64,000 bases of DNA, from assembly GCA_037179385.1 (NCBI GenBank), contig CM074193.1:41200846-41264845 (forward strand), given 5' to 3'. The first letter of the stretch is position 1. Each line of letters begins with the position of its first letter. Source of the stretch: Holothuria scabra (Eukaryota; Echinodermata; Holothuroidea; Aspidochirotida; Holothuriidae). The notes below the pieces were generated by a model, which did not search any database, was not told the origin of the DNA, and was given only the letters and a program-made list of their open reading frames with translations. The position numbers and the translations under genes are program-made. Positions 48,715 through 59,450 of this stretch are shown piece after piece.

Positions 48715-49053
48715 ATGGCAGCCCCCATGCCAAACGCTGAACCCGGTGAAAATCCGGAGTTTTGTGCACTGCACATTGTTTCCAGTGCAACAACCAACTT
48801 TAAAACATTCAAAAAAGCATCTTAGGAAACTTTTGTTAGTTATGGGGCACAATGGAAACACTTCAACTGCCTTTAAGCCGAAATTGTCGGCAGTACGGCT
48901 ACGAGTCTTGGTTTAGACTTCGAAAACATCGAAGAATGCCTCCAGTTGTTTTCACACGTACCCGTTGCACGAAACATCGGGTACCACCGAGATTGTTATC
49001 GGCGGTTTTGTGATACGTATATCTATTCCTCTATAAAATTTTTTAATTTGTAA
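48715..49053 (+). pseudogene. Decayed 112-codon frame of a repeated invertebrate gene with a YHRxCYRRFC motif
   Basis: One reading frame runs from ATG 48715 to TAA 49051 with two in-frame stops (TAG 48823, TAA 48874) and no frameshift needed. Before the first stop there is a Cys-His segment (FCALHIV) and then TTNFKTFKKAS. After the second comes a Leu/Glu-rich helix-like region with LDFENIEECLQL. The conserved-looking end is GYHRDCYRRFCD (about 48979-49014). I recall similar FK-F-(K)-SW...W...GYHR-CYRRFCD arrangements near the N-terminus of uncharacterised multicopy proteins in marine invertebrate genomes. I cannot name the family with certainty. Inference: first exon of a mobile or multicopy gene, now dead unless the two stops are assembly errors. 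Confidence 0.45.
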
Positions 49054-49697
49054 ACTAATCGGCTGGCCGGATAAAAATAAACATGCTAGCCTAGCCATAG
49101 AGTGTGCAATCAATGCATTGTGTGGCGACCGTAGTAGTCCCACAATGGTGCAGCAATACTTGAAGTCAGTGCTCTACGCTGCCTCACAGGGTGGCCCACC
49201 TTGCCCCTATTCTCAGAATTTAAAATTCTTCATGTGGTTCCTGGGGTTGTCTAAATTATTAAAAGTGCACTGTGTGAATAATGGATTGGGTGACTGCTAA
49301 CTTGAACTGAACCAACACACAGAGTTACATGCGGTCATTAAAGAATTGAAGTCAGGCATGTTTGCTGTGCATGGGCTTCAAAACATAGGAGTGCAGCATT
49401 TTACATGTGAACGTGTGTCCTTAAATTCAATCCCCTCCCTCTTTTCAATGAAGCTAGGGGTCTTATCTGTGTAGTATAAGCTCTCAATCAGTGCCTATAC
49501 TAGTATGATAATGCTCCATTATACTACGTTCTGAATACTACACGGAGCAAGTGACAATGGAGGTTAGTGTGTAGGGACTGAGTGAGGACTAGTGTAGTAT
49601 ATGCTACATTGTGTATTTTACTAAATTCCAGTCGTGTGGTGGTGATGTAAGTTGATATACTGACTAACCAGGCAGTTGTCAGGGTTGAGTGACAATT
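49054..49697. other. No recognised feature
   Basis: A 60-codon frame at 49118-49300 is not in the frame of the upstream remnant and is not recognised. Confidence 0.45.
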
Positions 49698-50058
49698 CAG
49701 TGTTCTCCACAGGTTGAAATTTTGTCCGGGTGCTCCAAAGGTTGAAGGTAAACAGTGATCACTGTCTTGACAAGAAGTCTAAAGACAGGGAGCATCTCAT
49801 TTTGGAAAATGTTGGTTAAAATCAGTGATGCTTGTAATAATACTTTTCTCTGATGACTAGGAACATTTGTGATTATCATTGCTCAATGTCCACATTGAGA
49901 TTGCTGTTTTCTCTGTTTCGAGATTTCAAATATATAATTTTTGTCTGGGTGGCTGAACTTTTTGTCCGGGTGGCACATTTTTTGTCCGTGGGCTAAAAAA
50001 CCTCTGCAGATTTTGTCCGGGTCGGTCACCCTAACAAAACAGCTAGTAGAGAACACTG
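49698..50058. mobile_element. hAT-like MITE with CAGTGTTCTC ends, 361 bp
   Basis: CAGTGTTCTCCAC (49698) and GTAGAGAACACTG (to 50058) are inverted with one mismatch. The termini fit the hAT CAGTG type. The interior repeats TTTTGTCCGGGTGG-like segments at about 49726, 49940, 49961, 49983 and 50014. The flanks do not show a convincing 8-bp TSD. Confidence 0.65.
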
Positions 50059-50277
50059 TCATTATGCCTTTTTAATATCCCTTTCCTGTTGTAGCTGCTG
50101 AATTGTAACAGGGGTGGAAATATACTAACACCTATCTTGTGCATTTAGAAGGAGCCTAAACAGCAACTCTCTTGTCAGAGTGTGTGACTGTGGGCAGAAA
50201 TCTTGAATATAAAAGACTTATGGGATGTATCCACATTCCTTGGTACCTGTAAGAACATTCTTTCCGTTACTTTCCAC

Positions 50278-50455
50278 CATATAGGTGTACTAAGTCACTT
50301 TTATTTGGAGGGGGTAGAGCCCTTTTAGGCTTTTTCCCAAAATTTTAATCACCCATGCCTGAAAAATACAACTGTTTTGTCTGAAAATAGTAATTTCCCA
50401 GCAGGAACAGGACTGCAGCCCCCAGCCCCCCCCACCTCCGCCCTATACACCTATG
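50278..50455. mobile_element. hAT-type MITE, 178 bp, related to the 32934 element
   Basis: CATATAGGTGTAC (50278) and CCTATACACCTATG (to 50455) are inverted. The flanks CTTTCCAC (50270-50277) and TTTTCAAC (50456-50463) match at 6 of 8. The end sequence and the G-rich-to-C-rich polarity resemble those of 32934-34287. Confidence 0.7.
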
Positions 50456-50463
50456 TTTTCAAC

Positions 50464-52697
50464 AGTGCTAGTATTCCATTCTACTTTGACCCACTAACCT
50501 GAAACTAAGACATCTCGTTTGAATATGAATTTTAGTAGTTTTGAGCTTCCCTTCAAAACTGCAGGAATTACAGTACATAAGTTTTGTGGATTTGGGTTGG
50601 GGGGGGGGGGGGTGGGTGGAAGATGTTAAAACAAAGGTTTGTCAACTGTGGTTTCTATTAAAGTAAGAGACTAACATTACCATTTTCCTAGCAACAAGCC
50701 ATGGTTTGTGGGAAGGGGGGGGGGGGGGCTCGTGCTCATATATACTTATTGTACAGACCGGTAGACCCCATAATTTCCTTTATTGCCTCATGATAAAAAA
50801 CACTGTTTTCTTTGATTGATAGTTGAAAGAAAGCGAGAAGTATTTGTTGAGTTCCTTTCCGTGCCTATAACCTTTAAATCTAAACCTTCCTTCTAGAAGA
50901 AAAAAGTGTTTTAACAGAATGTAGCCCAACCCTTTCATGTAAAAATCTTTGGTGAATTACAAAATGAAAAGTTCCCTGTGTAACTGTAAACCCATCAGAG
51001 CATAAAAATATTGCAATTTTCCTCTGCAAAGTTGTCATTCTGTAAAATTAGCACTGTCCTGCATGAGAACCCCTGGTTCTATGTCAGTTTGCAAATTCTG
51101 GGAGGTGTTCTGGGCCCTAACCCCCTTGAACCCTTTACAGTAACACCCCTTACCAGTAGCAAAAATAATAAGTTTACCCAAATTAGTGAACATTTTTTAA
51201 TGAAATTATCATATTTGCACCCCAATCACTTGAGGTGTCTAGTTGTATGTTATACACAGATGTTGGGAGGGGGCTTCTCACAGGACCCCTCTCCAAGACA
51301 CCTTAGGTTTTGTATGTCCCGAGGAAACCAACTTAAAATCTAAAAAGAAAATAAATGTGCAAATGCCAGAACAAAGACTTGACAAAATATTGCAGAGTTT
51401 TCACATAAAATTCTTTTGTTACACACAAATTTTGCAAAGGAGAGGGGGGTCTGACCCCAGGAGACCAGTGACCAACATGCACAGTTCTACTGAATTCGTT
51501 TAAACCCTTCTGTAGTGGTTTCATGGACCTGCCAGGTAAAGGTCAGAATGAAAACATAGTTTACACTGGAGCTATTGTGTACATTATTCTGTGTATTGCT
51601 TTAATTTGGATAGCGCCCTCTATTTATGTTTATGCCTTTTCCCTGACCCTGGGAGTGGTCAGTGTTTGCAGAAATAGGTCATGTGTGAGTGAGAAAAGAT
51701 TGCGAGGTACTCTGGACCAAAATCTGCTTGTTTGTAGCTTGAATGTGTTCGTAACATATATTTTTCCTTCAGTACAGTAGTCTATGGGACTATGTCGGCC
51801 ATTTTGTCCATAAAGTCAACAGTGTGCAACTTTTAAACGTGGGGAAAATCAAAATATGAAAATTTATGTTGTAAAGTACAACTGGGCGGATTTTGAGGTA
51901 ATCCCTGTTTGTGTTGCACGGAATCCCATTTTTAAAGCCTTTTTTGAGGTATGCCCTACTGACTAAAAGTACTGTCAAAATTTGCTCCTTTTCTATATCC
52001 CCGTCGTATTTCTTTAATTTTTGTTCTGTAATCCTGCAACATGTCTGTGACATTTCTTACAGTGTACAATACGCATAAACCTCACTCGAAAGGATTGGCT
52101 AAAGAGGGATCTAAAATATTTTACTATTTTAGCTTCGCTTGCTTTAATATCGTCTAATATGAAGAGAAACTAACAATTATCGCTCCTCTTTAAACGTTTA
52201 ACATATCCTTTATTATGAATAATTCATGTCTGTCCCGTTTCAATCATTTTAAAAGTTTATTTAAAATATTAAAATAATAAATCATAATTCATCTTTTACC
52301 TCTGAAATCTTCTGCCTCTCAAAATGTTTACTCTATTAAAGTTTCTGTTCGGGTTTTAGGGTAATTCTAAGATGCCCATAGATTAGATATTCTTCCTTAT
52401 TATTTCATAATGCCTTTGTCGTCTGTCCTCTCATTTGCCTTCTTCGCCTCTCTTTATTTTTGTCTTAACTTTGTCATCTCTTGTTTTCTAACCATTGTTG
52501 TCCCTCACTTGTTGTGATTGTTGTTAAAAGTTCTCAACCTCGATACAGTTTAGCTTCTGCTGTTGGGTCCTCTACACGATACCTTTCTAAATGTAATGTT
52601 CTTTTATTTTAATGTTATCATGGAGTTCGTCAGATCATAGTCCGTGCTAGCTCCATGCTTTATGAAGTTAAGGCTCAATTTCTAACTAATTTTTTTA
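50464..52697. other. G tracts and possible old repeat
   Basis: G14 tracts lie at 50599-50612 and 50715-50728. 51080-51480 contains patches such as GGGGTCTGACCCCAGGAGAC and GGAGGGGGCTTCTCACAGGA that look like a degraded transposon interior, but no partner copy was found here. Frames at most 110 codons. Confidence 0.4.
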
Positions 52698-52868
52698 AGT
52701 GGGATCGGTCAAGCTTTTCCAGTTGTGGCTCACTGGCTTGTTTTCCCTACTTCAGTGCTTCTGTTGAACACCAAGAACAACAGCAGTAGGTTCTATTTTT
52801 AAAGGCTTTGGTCCGGACAGGAGTCGAATTTCAGACCACCCTACTGCAAGTCGGATGCTTAAACCACT
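52698..52868 (-). repeat. tRNA-derived SINE (main family), with recognisable tRNA head
   Basis: On the minus strand, AAGTGGTTTAAGCATCCGAC (box A region) and AAATTCGACTCC (box B) are followed by the family linker and the body (reverse complement of TTGTGGCTCACTGGCTTGTT). The best-preserved head in the window. Confidence 0.8.
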
Positions 52869-54105
52869 TGTATAGTGGAAATAAAGCACTTAAAGTGCTA
52901 CTTCTGATTTGCAATCTTATTTGCTGTGGCACCCTTATAAACTTTACGAACACCAAAAAGGAGAAGTTCGCACGATTAAGTTGCTGAGTGCATATATGAA
53001 AATGAGGTTGGTTCAGCTGAAAGCTGACGCACTTTACGCTTTAGTACACTCCGTTGAGAGAATCTTCTAAAAGTATGTAGAGAATTGACTTCCAGGACAA
53101 TAATGTGTGACCAAACAAACACGATGTGGTTACACGTCGTTAGTTTACAACCGCCTTCTTTGGATTTAAAAACTTGGTATTTCATGTAACTAAATGCATT
53201 AATGAGTAATTCAGACGGCTTTATTGATTCATCACTTTTGAGACGTGAGCTAAAGTACGCCATTCGCTTTACACCGTCCGTTTGCAAGTATGGGAGACTT
53301 TTTAAAGAGGGAGTAAGACCAATTCTTCACGAGGTAAATAATGCGGGGAAAAATTTGTCAATTCATGCGACTCGAGAAATGTTGCTATCGAATACCGATT
53401 TCGACTTTTTGTGACTCTGCGTGTGTGTGCGTACGTGAGTGTGTGTGTGTATGTATTTAATTGTAATATATCATACAAAATTCAGAAGTGGGAAGGACAA
53501 AAATATCTTATGCTGAATCTATGGGTAAACAAATAATAGAGCAAGTCCAAAAACCTACCACACAAAAATATACTGGGCAGCCATACTTCTACTAAAGCGT
53601 GTGTACTATACAAGCGTTGACGACAACAAACACATTGCATCTAGTACAGTTTGCTCTGCCCATACATATATGAAATTTTTCGCGTCTATCGTATTCCATT
53701 TTGCAGCTATCCAGCTATCGTAGTAACAACGAAAAAAAACTTGACTTCAACATTAATAACAAATGCTGTTATTTTCTGGTTAAATGATATTTCGCTATCA
53801 ATCTGTGTTTGTAATTGGCCGTATTATTTTATTCATGGGATAGATCCCCACGAGGTCCCCTTATCTTCATGAATATTAAAAATGTCAAAATGATTGCAAT
53901 CATAGAGTGTGTATCCATATATCATGAGAATACTAAAAAAGGGGAATTTGGCAGAAAATGAGAAAGACAACCTTGTTTGCTGGAGACATGAAGACGTTTG
54001 TTTGCTTCATTTCAGTTTTCAAAAAATCAGTTTGTTAAGAATGATTGGACAAATTTTACTGTGAGATGGAAAATGCTCAAAGCAATCTGTTGTAGGAAAT
54101 GATGC
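52869..54105. other. Mostly unique; (TG)n and a weak exon candidate
   Basis: (TG)n-type microsatellite lies at about 53418-53452. The exon candidate at 53202 is listed separately. No other repeat seen. Confidence 0.45.
53202..53333 (+). CDS. Weak candidate exon
   Basis: ATG at 53202 opens 44 codons of mixed, fairly hydrophilic residues. They end at GAG followed by GTAAAT (53334), a usable splice donor at a codon boundary. The frame runs on to a stop at 53412. No acceptor, promoter or family match was found. A chance frame is more likely than not. Confidence 0.15.
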
Positions 54106-54187
54106 TCTCTAAAGTCAGAAGAGTGGACTTAGTCACTCTTTGATGGAGTGAAAAGAGGGAGGTCACTCCATTAGAGTAATAATCAGT
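54106..54187. mobile_element. Half copy of the 22364-type MITE
   Basis: CTCTAAAGTCAGAAGAGTGG, CACTCTTTGATGGAGTG and CACTCCATTAGAGTAATAAT follow the left arm of 22364-22747 closely. The right arm is absent. Confidence 0.75.
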
Positions 54188-54920
54188 GGATTTTTACCCA
54201 ACTGTTTCAGTACCAGGAGGTATGCTTACCCCAAGTTTCAGAATTTTTGCCCATCTTTCGAAGTACATATAGATATATGCGGCAGGAACTGTTACTTGAA
54301 AAATAGCTCCCCTTTTAAGTGTCATTTGTTTGCACACGTGACCTTCAAAACTTTACCGGCTTTGCTAAAATTTAACATGCATACACTGATACGTAGGTCA
54401 GCGGGAACCAACCCCATCCTTCCCCGGACACCATGAATTAATTTTTTTTTTCGATAACGACCATTTCCCCTTCTTGGATCATTAAAGGCATTTTGCCATC
54501 TCATATCCTCAGGCTAACATGACCCAATCTAGATAAGATGAATTTGTGACGTTTCCCTAAATATTGTTCCATCATGTTTTGGTATTACTTTATACTAAAT
54601 TCATAATTTAGTTTTTTTATTTTGCAAAACATTTAGTGATTTTAAGGTACTTAAGCCATTTGGTACTATATCTGGGCATTCACCCACAAAGCTTTTTAAT
54701 GATTGATTTGTTTCCCTATGCGTATAATGTGACAAAAATTGCCAATTCAGTGACTTAACTATGTATCAAAGGAATCTTGAACCATGGCAAATTGTTTCAA
54801 ATTTTATGAATTTATGCAAGAAAATAGAATAATTGAAAAATGCGGAAATGGATTAAAAAATTTCCTGACCAACCTGTCAATGTATTGATATTTAGGACAA
54901 ATGCATATCAAATATGCACT
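54188..54920. other. No recognised feature
   Basis: AT-rich unique sequence. Confidence 0.5.
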
Positions 54921-54993
54921 TAATTTGTGCGCATTTTATTTCTTGATATTGTGAGCAGTGAGGTGCACTCCTAGTCTTTGTTGGGACTATGAA

Positions 54994-55379
54994 CACCGAC
55001 ATTCATAAAAACCTGATAACCTATAGCAGCCAACTAGGTCTTAGCAAGCTGCTAAGTCGATAGTTACCTGCTCCATACTTGACTGCTATTATCTTATTTA
55101 TAAAACCCTTCTAGGGAAAGTGCTAGCTAGTTGTCAACTAGGATTTAATTGGTTGTTAGCTTAGCAGTCCTAAATAACGAATCTCATCATTTTCAATAGA
55201 GATAGCATGTTTGTGTCTATTAGTAGGATGCTGCTTGGCATTAGCAAACTGTGTGTGGTCACAGAAATCAGTATTCGGGCAGGAAGTGGAGATACGTGCC
55301 CCTATTTAGTCTCTTGGTTGGCAGCTAAGGCCAAAGATAGTTGTCAACTAAGCTTGGCAGAGTTTAATGAATATCGGCC
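54994..55379. mobile_element. MITE with CCGAYATTCATAAA ends, ~386 bp
   Basis: The left end ACCGACATTCATAAAAACC and the reverse complement of the right end (CCGATATTCATTAAACTC) are inverted. The interior has repeated AGTTGTCAACTA/CTTAGCAG blocks in both orientations. The uninterrupted monomer at 56200-56250 shows the pre-insertion state. Confidence 0.8.
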
Positions 55380-55413
55380 CTGGTAGAAAGAGCAAGGCCA
55401 TTTTGTTGTTTGC

Positions 55414-56019
55414 CAGTTCTGGGCATACCGGCTTTCGGGATAAAATGAGTATTACACCGATTGGGGGAAAATTTGCCGGTCTCAAGGGTATGAATATTTA
55501 TGAGTACTTAGTGTCTACCTTTTCACAGTCGTCGAAATGTTTAATGAATGATTGTATAATCAATTGTGAGGTAATAGTTTAGAGATGAAAAAACGAAATT
55601 ACTATGGACCTTCAACTACGTATGTACAAACATATGTGCCAGCACGACCCACTTGAACACCTTTAAGTAAGAAGTGGTGTACAAAACTTGCGGCTGCGTG
55701 GAGCCTATAAATTAAGCTCAGGGCAAAGGACGTAGCAAAATTGCTCGAATTCTTAAAATCGACGAAGTGAACAACCAAACATGACGAAGCTTTTCTATTC
55801 CCCTATCAACAGTGTTTTTTAAAATGCCCGAACTACTCTTTCCTAAAATTGATAAAAATTTCAAGGCTGTTTTGAACGTTATCTTAGTTGAATTTGCGCT
55901 GTAGGATCGCAATGCATCGCGTGGGAGATATTTGAAAATGGCGCCCCCCATGGCAAAATAATCCCCTGATCGGGTGAAAATTGATTCCCCCCCCCCGAAA
56001 GAGTTTATCTCCCGAACTG
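55414..56019 (-). mobile_element. Non-autonomous DNA transposon, family CAGTTCGGG (copy 2), 5-bp TSD
   Basis: Reverse-oriented relative of 57094-57643. The right tip reads TATCTCCCGAACTG. The flanks TTTGC (55409-55413) and TTTGC (56020-56024) are identical 5-bp duplications. The empty relative at about 56256-56275 carries a single TTTGC at the same place. The 114-codon minus-strand frame (55718-56062) is non-coding transposon sequence. Confidence 0.9.
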
Positions 56020-56370
56020 TTTGCGGTTTTTTCTCGTTAAAATTGTCAAGTAATGAAGCCAAGGTTCAAGGGGCACAACATTCTAATGGTTGGTGCCCCT
56101 ATTTCTACAAAGCAAAGTATGCACTTCATGTGTCGAAATAAACAAAAAGCGTGTTTATCACTACAAACTCACATTATTTCTTGACATTGTTAACAGTTGG
56201 GTGCACCACTAGTCTTGTTGGGACTGGTGGACACCTGGTGGAAAAACCAAGACTAATTTGCTTTTTGCTGTTTTTATGTTCAAAAATGGCCAAATCATGA
56301 CGCTAAATTTCAAGGGGCCGGATATTTAAATGGTTGTTGTCTCTTTTTTTTACAGAGCAAAGTGTGATTG

Positions 56371-56843
56371 CATTGTAACGGTTATTTTCCTCTTCTATAC
56401 GTGGTTTAGCTTTTCTACAGTTCAGAATTCTCACCTTTATTGTCACCGACGGAAACATATTTCCCTGAAGAAATGATAAATTAAAATCTCGCCCTCTGTT
56501 TGCTTCTTAGCAAGAACTTTTTCATGGGTGACACAAACTGTTGTATGAAAATTCATCGGAAAACAACATGTATATGTACTATTATAACACAATTGTTTTT
56601 GAAAAATATAGCCCAATTGAAGAATGTTGCCTCACAAATATGGGAAGGTAGTCTCAGGGCTGTCAAAACTCTCTCTCAATTACCGCGAGAGTTGTTCTGC
56701 GTGATCTCAAGCTCTTACGACGAAAATTCCCCATCTAGTGCACAAATTCCACTTATGAAGGGAACGATTTGTTGCGCGCATGCGGATTTCTTGCTTACGA
56801 AGAAGTGACAATTCCAGCGGCTATCTGTACCAAATATATTGCA
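56371..56843. other. No recognised feature
   Basis: A 102-codon frame starts at 56500 but shows no motif. A CpG-rich patch lies at about 56690-56790. Confidence 0.4.
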
Positions 56844-57066
56844 TGCACACTAAAAAGGTGTTTAGCAGTTAAACACTTATACTGCCTCCACTTTTAAACA
56901 CGTTTACATTTTAAACATGTTTAGCAACAAAACAGCAAATTTTTAGCAATGAAAGGTGTTTGTAAACGAAGATCTTAGGAATTAGACACTTGTCTGTAGT
57001 ATCTAAACTTATTTGAAAGTGGGGGACAAAAAGTGTTAAGAAAACCTTTAATTCTTTAAGACCTTT
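56844..57066. mobile_element. MITE-like repeat with GTTTAGCAGTTAAACAC blocks
   Basis: Starts near CACACTAAAAAGGTGTTTAG and carries many TTTAAACA/TGTTTAGC half-palindromes. Shares blocks with 40243-40385 in reverse complement. Confidence 0.55.
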
Positions 57067-57093
57067 TTAAAGGGCATTCAATCGTTTCTCGGA

Positions 57094-57643
57094 CAGTTCG
57101 GGAGATAACCTCTTTCGGGGATGGCGCCATTTTCAAATGTCTCCCCTGATGCTTTGCGATCCTACCGCGCAATTTAAACGGAAACAAACGTTCAAAACAC
57201 CTGGAAAATTTAATCGGTCTTAGGAAAGAGAAATTTTGGAATATTTAGAAACTTTGTTGCTAGGGGAACAAAAAAGCCTGATCATGTTTGATAGTTCACC
57301 GCCCAAATTTTGAGATATCGAGCAATTTTGCCACGGTTCTGTGTCCTAAGCTTAAATTATAGACTCGATACAGCCGCAAGATCTGTTCAATTTTTTTCTG
57401 CAGAAAGTTGTGTAAGTTACTCGTGCTAGCAATTGAGCCCATTAGTAGGTTCCTGAAAGTTTCTTAAGATTTCTGTCTGTGGTGGTGAACAATTACCTTG
57501 TATTTGAACATATCCACATTTATAAAACAAAGCGACGACTGTGAAGAGGTATACACTAAGTGCTCGTGAATATTCATGCTGCAAATTTTCTCCCAATCGG
57601 GTGAATTCTCATTTTCCCCCGAAAACGGTTATCTCCCGAACTG
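57094..57643 (+). mobile_element. Non-autonomous DNA transposon, family CAGTTCGGG (copy 3), 550 bp, 5-bp TSD
   Basis: CAGTTCGGGAGATAACC (57094) and GGTTATCTCCCGAACTG (to 57643) are perfect 17-base inverted repeats. Identical TCGGA duplications flank it (57089-57093 and 57644-57648). Full-length reference copy for the family; no transposase. Confidence 0.9.
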
Positions 57644-57648
57644 TCGGA

Positions 57649-58966
57649 AGTAATACCAACACCAATCCAATAAAAGTTACATGCATTCATTTAATAATTC
57701 ACGAAATACATTTCAAGCTGGCAGTACTGCTGAAGCCTTCATATGGTCCGCCATTGCTTTGTTGCAGAGTATGAGGTCACTTGCAGTGATACGTCACTTC
57801 CGATCAGGACGTATTCCACATCAAGGATCACCATCAGGATCGTACAACGAGGTGGGTGGGGAGGGTTTGATGGGTTTGTCAAATGTTACGTATGGCTTGG
57901 TCGCAGTCAAACCAAGGACAGAAAAAATTACAGAAGAGCGAGATTAAAATCAAATACGTAATTATTTACTCCTTATCTCCTCAGATTTTACAATTATAGT
58001 TAATGTTTCGCCTAGATAAACTCACTCTAAAGCTTGAACGGGTGCAGTACGTATCTAATGGAATGTTCGTAGAACTGGTTTTCTTGTGGGCAAGATGGCG
58101 AGGCTTCGTTAGGTCAGGCAGTACTGTTGACGGTGATTTTCCAACGGCAGCGGTCTCCGCACAGCGTCTCTGTCTTGGTTCTTTCGGTGTGGCTCTCTCT
58201 TCCGAACAGCGTTGGAAACTGGTTTTATATGGGCCAGCCCTTCTTCTACAGTATATTCGAGACAGTTTCTTGAAATCTGGTGGCCACAGTAATTTTTAGC
58301 ACATTGTGTCACGAGAGGAATATTCCAGACCCCACACGTTGTTTCTCGCAAAGTCAATGAGAGAAAGCATTGAACAAAATATTTCCCGCTTGTCGCGTCG
58401 AATCCAACCGGGTGTTGCGGTATGCGAGCAGTCTTGTAACACAGAATATTCATAGAAAAACGAAGTCCTTCCTTTAAATGTGCATCCCTGTTAATGTTAA
58501 CACCATATTTGTAGTACTGTTTTTACGAATGCTTTCCACAGATGAAAAGTCACGTTTATTTAAAATTTAATGGAATCTTTATCAGAATAACCCGGCCGTA
58601 GATTCAACTTTCAGATATTTAGATACGGGACCTAATTCTAGTTTTATCACGGAAATAATTTACTTTAATCACAACATTCTGGCTTGCCTGTCGCGGATTC
58701 GTCTCATTTGTTGTACTTTCAGGCATAAATCCGTATACCGCCATCACCAAATCACAATAAGATATCAGAAAATGTAATGTTAGATTAGATGTTACCCAGC
58801 AGTTAGAATGTAGATATGAGGTGATAAACGCCTCTGTATTCTCTCACCGTCTAACGTGTGGACTACGAATCTAAGGTATATCCCCGAACCCGAGGATATC
58901 GCACTGATTGGGAAATGGAATTACATAGTTTTCAGGCAATAAATAGTGCTTAACGTGACTGTTTCC
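57649..58966. other. Unique sequence, unresolved frames
   Basis: Overlapping frames lie on both strands around 58003-58453 (98 and 114 codons). The minus-strand frame has several Cys/His residues but no recognised spacing. The two overlap, so at most one is real. No splice or repeat support. Confidence 0.4.
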
Positions 58967-59133
58967 AACCAATTGGTCCAATTTCAGCCGGTCACGGCCT
59001 TTTTTCCAATTGTGGCTCACTGCCGTGTGTTCCTTACTTTACTGCTTGTGCCGAACACCAAGCACAATGGCAGCAGGTCTTCGATATGACCCGGCCAGGA
59101 GACGAATTCCCGACCTTTCGACTACAAGGAGGG
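58967..59133 (-). repeat. tRNA-derived SINE (main family)
   Basis: The body at 58967-59080 (GCCGGTCACGGCC, TTGTGGCTCACTGCC, GCCGAACACCAAGCACAATG) is followed by the head with reverse-complement box B near 59100-59125 (GACGAATTCCCGACC). Confidence 0.8.
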
Positions 59134-59331
59134 AGGTCGAGGGAAGGAGAGGCGAGGTTTCCTTCGAAAGAATAATGGATGAAAATCTATTGCATTTTGC
59201 CAGAAGTGGGGACAGTGTGATCAAAACTTTGATGCCATACTATATGCAAAACAAAAATAAAGGAGTACATCAAGCTTTGCAGGTAAAAGATGATATTGGT
59301 AGGAGTTGCTCTAATCAATCTGAAGAATCTT

Positions 59332-59450
59332 CGTATTTGGTTTAGCAACCGCCTCTCGCGCACGAGACCCGAGTTCGATTCCCAGGTTAAGTCATTTCAA
59401 GGACTTACAAAATGCAACCAACTTCTGTTGCTCGTGAACACGCATAAAAC
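59332..59450 (+). repeat. tRNA-derived SINE head, opposite orientation
   Basis: GTTTAGCAACCGCCTCTC (box A region) and GAGTTCGATTCCCAGG (near-perfect box B, about 59369) are followed by the family linker GGACTTACAAAATGCAACC. The body is strongly diverged. It forms an inverted pair with the copy at 58967. Confidence 0.65.

Larger units (their letters stand above)
54921..56370. repeat. Two-monomer tandem repeat, first monomer split by two transposons
   Basis: Monomer 1 is in three pieces: about 54921-54993, 55380-55413 and 56020-56110. Monomer 2 is continuous, about 56110-56370. Shared landmarks in order: TATTTCTTGAYATTGT, GTGCAC-ACTAGTC-TTGTTGGGACT, GGTRGAAA, TTTGC, AATTTCAAGGGGC (monomer 1: AAGGTTCAAGGGGCA), ATGGTTG, ACARAGCAAAGT. 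The two interruptions are the MITE at 54994 and the transposon at 55414. Confidence 0.8.

Noticed and set aside
55718..56062. 114-codon frame on the minus strand
   Set aside because: Lies almost wholly in the CAGTTCGGG-family transposon copy 55414-56019; the corresponding frame is not kept in the other copies.
58003..58453. Overlapping frames of 98 (+) and 114 (-) codons
   Set aside because: Mutually exclusive, neither with a recognised domain; Cys/His residues in the minus frame do not follow a known zinc-finger spacing.
59010..59345. 111-codon frame
   Set aside because: Begins in a minus-strand SINE copy and reads out into unique sequence.
59350..59395. True tRNA gene
   Set aside because: Box A and box B are present but no full cloverleaf; linker downstream matches the SINE family.
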